Of a stretch of DNA of 64,000 nt, positions 59,829 to 64,000 are shown piece after piece. The notes below the pieces were generated by a model. That model did no database searches and was not told the DNA's origin. It saw only the letters and a program-made list of their open reading frames with translations. The DNA comes from Pseudeuparius sepicola (lineage: Eukaryota > Arthropoda > Insecta > Coleoptera > Anthribidae). Position 1 is the stretch's first letter, and each line of letters opens with the position of its first letter. The position numbers and the translations under genes are program-made. The stretch spans positions 142,016,257 through 142,080,256 of the forward strand of contig OY987298.1 of NCBI GenBank assembly GCA_963920635.1, in the 5' to 3' direction.

Positions 59829-61681
59829 ATTTGTGGATAGTTAGAATAGGTGGCCTTAAACTAATTTCCGTGAAAAGAAAAGTCATGCAAGTGAAAACGG
59901 CGGTTTCCCCGATTTTTTTACGTTTTTCGGTCTTGAGGGTGGAAAGGGGTGAAGACGAGGTTCGCAAATTCTGATTCTTCGTGGATAGTTAGAATAGGTG
60001 GCCTTAAACTAATTTCCGTGAAAAGAAAAGTCATGCAAGTGAAAACGGCGGTTTCCCCGTTTTTTTTACGTTTTTCGGTCTTGGGGGTGGAAAGGGGTGA
60101 AGACGAGGTTCGCAAAATCTGATTATTTGTGGATAGTTAGAATAGGTGGCCTTAAACTAATTTCCGTGAAAATAAAAGTCATGCAAGTGAAAACGGCCGT
60201 TTTCCCGATTTTTTTACGTTTTTCGGTCTTGGGGGTGAAAGGGGTGAAGACGAGGTTCGCAAATTCTGATTCTTCGTGGATAGTTAGAATAGGTGGCCTT
60301 AAACTAATTTCCCTGAAAAGAAAAGTCATGCAAGTGAAAACGGCGGTTTTCCCGATTTTTTAAAGTTTTTCGGTCTTGGGGGTGGAAAGGGGTGAAGACG
60401 AGGTTCGCAAATTCTGATTCTTTGTGGATAGTTAGAATAGGTGGCCTTAAACTAATTTCCGTGAAAATAAAAGTCATGCAAGTGAAAACGGCCGTTTTCC
60501 CGATTTTTTTAGGTTTTTCGGTCTTGGGGGTGGAAAGGGGTGAAGACGAGGTTCGCAAATTCTGATTCTTTGTGGATAGTTAGAATAGGTGGCCTTAAAC
60601 TAATTTCCGTGAAAAGAAAAGTCATGCAAGTGAAAGCGGCGGTTTTCCCGATTTTTTTACGTTTTTCGGTCTTGAGGGTGGAAAGGGGTGAAGACGAGGT
60701 TCGCAAATTCTGATTCTTTGTGGATAGTTAGAATAGGTGGCCTTAAACTAATTTCCGTGAAAAGAAAAGTCATGCAAGTGAAAACGGCGGTTTTCCCGAT
60801 TTTTTAAAGTTTTTCGGTCTTGGGGGTGGAAAGGGGTGAAGACGAGGTTCGCAAATTCTGATTCTTTGTGGATAGTTAGAATAGGTGGCCTTAAACTAAT
60901 TTCCGTGAAAAGAAAAGTCATGCAAGTGAAAACGGCGGTTTCCCCGATTTTTTTACGTTTTTCGGTCTTGAGGGTGGAAAGGGGTGAAGACGAGGTTCGC
61001 AAATTCTGATTCTTCGTGGATAGTTAGAATAGGAGGCCTTAAACTAATTTCCGTGAAAAGAAAAGTCATGCAAGTGAAAACGGCGGTTTCCCCGATTTTT
61101 TTACGTTTTTCGGTCTTGGGGGTGGAAAGGGGTGAAGACGAGGTTCGCAAATTCTGATTATTTGTGGATAGTTAGAATAGGTGGCCTTAAACTAATTTCC
61201 GTGAAAAGAAAAGTCATGCAAGTGAAAACGGCGGTTTTCCCGATTTTTTAAAGTTTTTCGGTCTTGGGGGTGGAAAGGGGTGAAGACGAGGTTCGCAAAT
61301 TTTGATTCTTTGTGGATAGTTAGAATAGGTGGCCTTAAACTAATTTCCGTGAAAAGAAAAGTCATGCAAGTGAAAACGGCGGTTTCCCCGATTTTTTTAC
61401 GTTTTTCGGTCTTGTAGGTGGAAAGGGGTGAAGACGAGGTTCGCAAATTCTGATTATTTGTGGATAGTTAGAATAGGTGGCCTTAAACTAATTTCCGTGA
61501 AAAGAAAAGTCATGCAAGTGAAAACGGCGGTTTCCCCGATTTTTTTACGTTTTTCGGTCTTGGGGGTGGAAAGGGGTGAAGACGAGGTTCGCAAATTCTG
61601 ATTATTTGTGGATAGTTAGAATAGGTGGCCTTAAACTAATTTCCGTGAAAAGAAAAGTCATGCAAGTGAAAACGGCGGTTT
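59731..61681. repeat. 20-monomer step duplicate, copy B (offset 2958 bp)
   Basis: Partner of 56773-58723 with the same order of landmarks. It overlaps the five-monomer units, so both duplications share breakpoints in this region. Confidence 0.86.
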
Positions 61682-61898
61682 TCCCGATTTTTTAAAGTTT
61701 TTCGGTCTTGGGGGTGGAAAGGGGTGAAGACGAGGTTCGCAAATTCTGATTCTTTGTGGATAGTTAGAATAGGTGGCCTTAAACTAATTTCCGTGAAAAT
61801 AAAAGTCATGCAAGTGAAAACGGCGGTTTCCCCGTTTTTTTACGTTTTTCGGTCTTGGGGGTGGAAAGGGGTGAAGACGAGGTTCGCAAATTCTGATT
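61160..61898. repeat. Five-monomer unit (739 bp), copy B
   Basis: Same five subtypes as at 59090, offset 2070 bp (14 monomers minus 2 bp). Directly followed by copy C. Confidence 0.9.
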
Positions 61899-62637
61899 AT
61901 TTGTGGATAGTTAGAATAGGTGGCCTTAAACTAATTTCCGTGAAAAGAAAAGTCATGCAAGTGAAAACGGCGGTTTTCCCGATTTTTTAAAGTTTTTCGG
62001 TCTTGGGGGTGGAAAGGGGTGAAGACGAGGTTCGCAAATTTTGATTCTTTGTGGATAGTTAGAATAGGTGGCCTTAAACTAATTTCCGTGAAAAGAAAAG
62101 TCATGCAAGTGAAAACGGCGGTTTCCCCGATTTTTTTACGTTTTTCGGTCTTGTAGGTGGAAAGGGGTGAAGACGAGGTTCGCAAATTCTGATTATTTGT
62201 GGATAGTTAGAATAGGTGGCCTTAAACTAATTTCCGTGAAAAGAAAAGTCATGCAAGTGAAAACGGCGGTTTCCCCGATTTTTTTACGTTTTTCGGTCTT
62301 GGGGGTGGAAAGGGGTGAAGACGAGGTTCGCAAATTCTGATTATTTGTGGATAGTTAGAATAGGTGGCCTTAAACTAATTTCCGTGAAAAGAAAAGTCAT
62401 GCAAGTGAAAACGGCGGTTTTCCCGATTTTTTAAAGTTTTTCGGTCTTGGGGGTGGAAAGGGGTGAAGACGAGGTTCGCAAATTCTGATTCTTTGTGGAT
62501 AGTTAGAATAGGTGGCCTTAAACTAATTTCCGTGAAAATAAAAGTCATGCAAGTGAAAACGGCGGTTTCCCCGTTTTTTTACGTTTTTCGGTCTTGGGGG
62601 TGGAAAGGGGTGAAGACGAGGTTCGCAAATTCTGATT
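61899..62637. repeat. Five-monomer unit (739 bp), copy C
   Basis: Head-to-tail with copy B; I noticed no differences in the variable sites, so this is probably the youngest duplication in the window. Confidence 0.9.
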
Positions 62638-64000
62638 ATTTGTGGATAGTTAGAATAGGTGGCCTTAAACTAATTTCCGTGAAAAGAAAAGTCATGCAAG
62701 TGAAAACGGCGGTTTCCCCGATTTTTTTACGTTTTTCGGTCTTGAGGGTGGAAAGGGGTGAAGACGAGGTTCGCAAATTCTGATTCTTCGTGGATAGTTA
62801 GAATAGGTGGCCTTAAACTAATTTCCGTGAAAAGAAAAGTCATGCAAGTGAAAACGGCGGTTTCCCCGTTTTTTTTACGTTTTTCGGTCTTGGGGGTGGA
62901 AAGGGGTGAAGACGAGGTTCGCAAAATCTGATTATTTGTGGATAGTTAGAATAGGTGGCCTTAAACTAATTTCCGTGAAAATAAAAGTCATGCAAGTGAA
63001 AACGGCCGTTTTCCCGATTTTTTTACGTTTTTCGGTCTTGGGGGTGAAAGGGGTGAAGACGAGGTTCGCAAATTCTGATTCTTCGTGGATAGTTAGAATA
63101 GGTGGCCTTAAACTAATTTCCCTGAAAAGAAAAGTCATGCAAGTGAAAACGGCGGTTTTCCCGATTTTTTAAAGTTTTTCGGTCTTGGGGGTGGAAAGGG
63201 GTGAAGACGAGGTTCGCAAATTCTGATTCTTTGTGGATAGTTAGAATAGGTGGCCTTAAACTAATTTCCGTGAAAATAAAAGTCATGCAAGTGAAAACGG
63301 CCGTTTTCCCGATTTTTTAAAGTTTTTCGGTCTTGGGGGTGGAAAGGGGTGAAGACGAGGTTCGCAAATTCTGATTCTTTGTGGATAGTTAGAATAGGTG
63401 GCCTTAAACTAATTTCCGTGAAAAGAAAAGTCATGCAAGTGAAAACGGCGGTTTCCCCGATTTTTTTACGTTTTTCGGTCTTGAGGGTGGAAAGGGGTGA
63501 AGACGAGGTTCGCAAATTCTGATTCTTTGTGGATAGTTAGAATAGGTGGCCTTAAACTAATTTCCGTGAAAAGAAAAGTCATGCAAGTGAAAACGGCGGT
63601 TTTCCCGATTTTTTAAAGTTTTTCGGTCTTGGGGGTGGAAAGGGGTGAAGACGAGGTTCGCAAATTCTGATTCTTTGTGGATAGTTAGAATAGGTGGCCT
63701 TAAACTAATTTCCGTGAAAAGAAAAGTCATGCAAGTGAAAACGGCGGTTTCCCCGATTTTTTTACGTTTTTCGGTCTTGAGGGTGGAAAGGGGTGAAGAC
63801 GAGGTTCGCAAATTCTGATTCTTCGTGGATAGTTAGAATAGGAGGCCTTAAACTAATTTCCGTGAAAAGAAAAGTCATGCAAGTGAAAACGGCGGTTTCC
63901 CCGATTTTTTTACGTTTTTCGGTCTTGGGGGTGGAAAGGGGTGAAGACGAGGTTCGCAAATTCTGATTATTTGTGGATAGTTAGAATAGGTGGCCTTAAA
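62638..64000. repeat. Right-edge satellite block, partial copy of 59829-61191
   Basis: Follows the order found 2809 bp upstream: one-base deletion at 63040 (60231), taggaggcc near 63840 (61031). The exception is two hybrid monomers at about 63228-63523, where ccgttttccc is joined to taaag, then cggtttcccc replaces the expected gaaagcgg/cggtttt form. The array continues past position 64000. Confidence 0.83.

Larger units (their letters stand above)
1..64000. repeat. 148-bp satellite DNA array, fills the entire window
   Basis: The same unit of 148 bp recurs head to tail from the first to the last base, always in the same orientation. Counting from one ggatagttagaatagg word to the next gives 148 bp almost everywhere, with occasional 147 or 149 bp and seven larger deletions. 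Monomers differ mainly at a few fixed variable sites and are otherwise nearly identical. No unique sequence, transposon, gene or RNA gene interrupts the array, and neither edge is inside the window. Unit length close to a nucleosome core and higher-order structure are typical of centromeric or pericentromeric satellites in plants and animals; that role is inferred. I do not recognise the family by name. Confidence 0.98.

Noticed and set aside
1..64000. CRISPR array
   Set aside because: There are no constant repeats alternating with unique spacers; the whole 148-bp unit repeats, and it is far longer than CRISPR repeats.
1..64000. Telomeric repeats, rDNA spacer or a transposon-derived tandem array
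   Set aside because: No telomere-like hexamer or heptamer tracts, no rRNA sequence, and no terminal repeats, target-site duplications or coding remnants were seen.

Overview
The whole 64 kb window is one uninterrupted tandem array of a single satellite DNA family with a 148-bp repeat unit. I count about 429 full-length monomers, six monomers cut down to 68 bp, and one 53-bp deletion. I see no gene, RNA gene, transposon or unique sequence between positions 1 and 64000; the array runs off both ends. An array of this kind points to a eukaryotic genome, most likely centromeric or pericentromeric heterochromatin. Unit length near a nucleosome, higher-order repeats, dyad symmetry and phased A/T tracts all fit that. 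The sequence alone does not prove centromere identity or name the species. I do not recognise the monomer as a named family; a plant source is a guess only.

The reference monomer (register set so position 1 of the window is monomer position 1) is about 43 % G+C by hand count (A 39, C 21, G 42, T 46). It has strong G-over-C skew on the + strand, nine CpG sites, a 16-bp perfect or near-perfect palindrome at monomer positions 65-80, and A/T tracts spaced about 10 bp apart between positions 45 and 99. Monomers fall into a small set of subtypes defined by six variable sites: the first bases (cttcg, ctttg or atttg); ccgtgaaaag, ccgtgaaaat, ccctgaaaag or cccataaaag near position 41; cggttttccc, ccgttttccc or cggtttcccc near 73; tacg, tagg, taag or taaag near 91; ggggg, gaggg or rarer forms near 107; and ttctgatt or rarer forms at the end.

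Layout. From 1 to about 16.6 kb the array is a patchwork of long copied segments with offsets of 4439, 1183, 4882 and 9270 bp. From 16.6 to 24.1 kb a 26-monomer unit (3848 bp) is present twice in tandem. From 26.4 to 32.4 kb a 21-monomer unit (3104 bp) is present twice. From 31.0 to 44.4 kb a unit of about 30.5 monomers (4360, 4507 and 4507 bp) is present three times; each copy carries one 68-bp truncated monomer. From 44.4 to 56.5 kb this unit continues in rearranged forms (4211-, 5395- and 2584-bp spacings). From 56.8 kb to the end, shorter units dominate (2958 bp, and a 739-bp five-monomer unit present three times).

The open reading frames that appear on both strands (up to about 114 codons) are by-products of the repeat. 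148 is not a multiple of 3, so each open frame ends within two or three monomers. The biological interest is in array evolution and DNA structure: unequal exchange, spread of marker mutations, alternation of a palindrome, and CpG content. I found no evidence for a novel protein-coding or RNA system.
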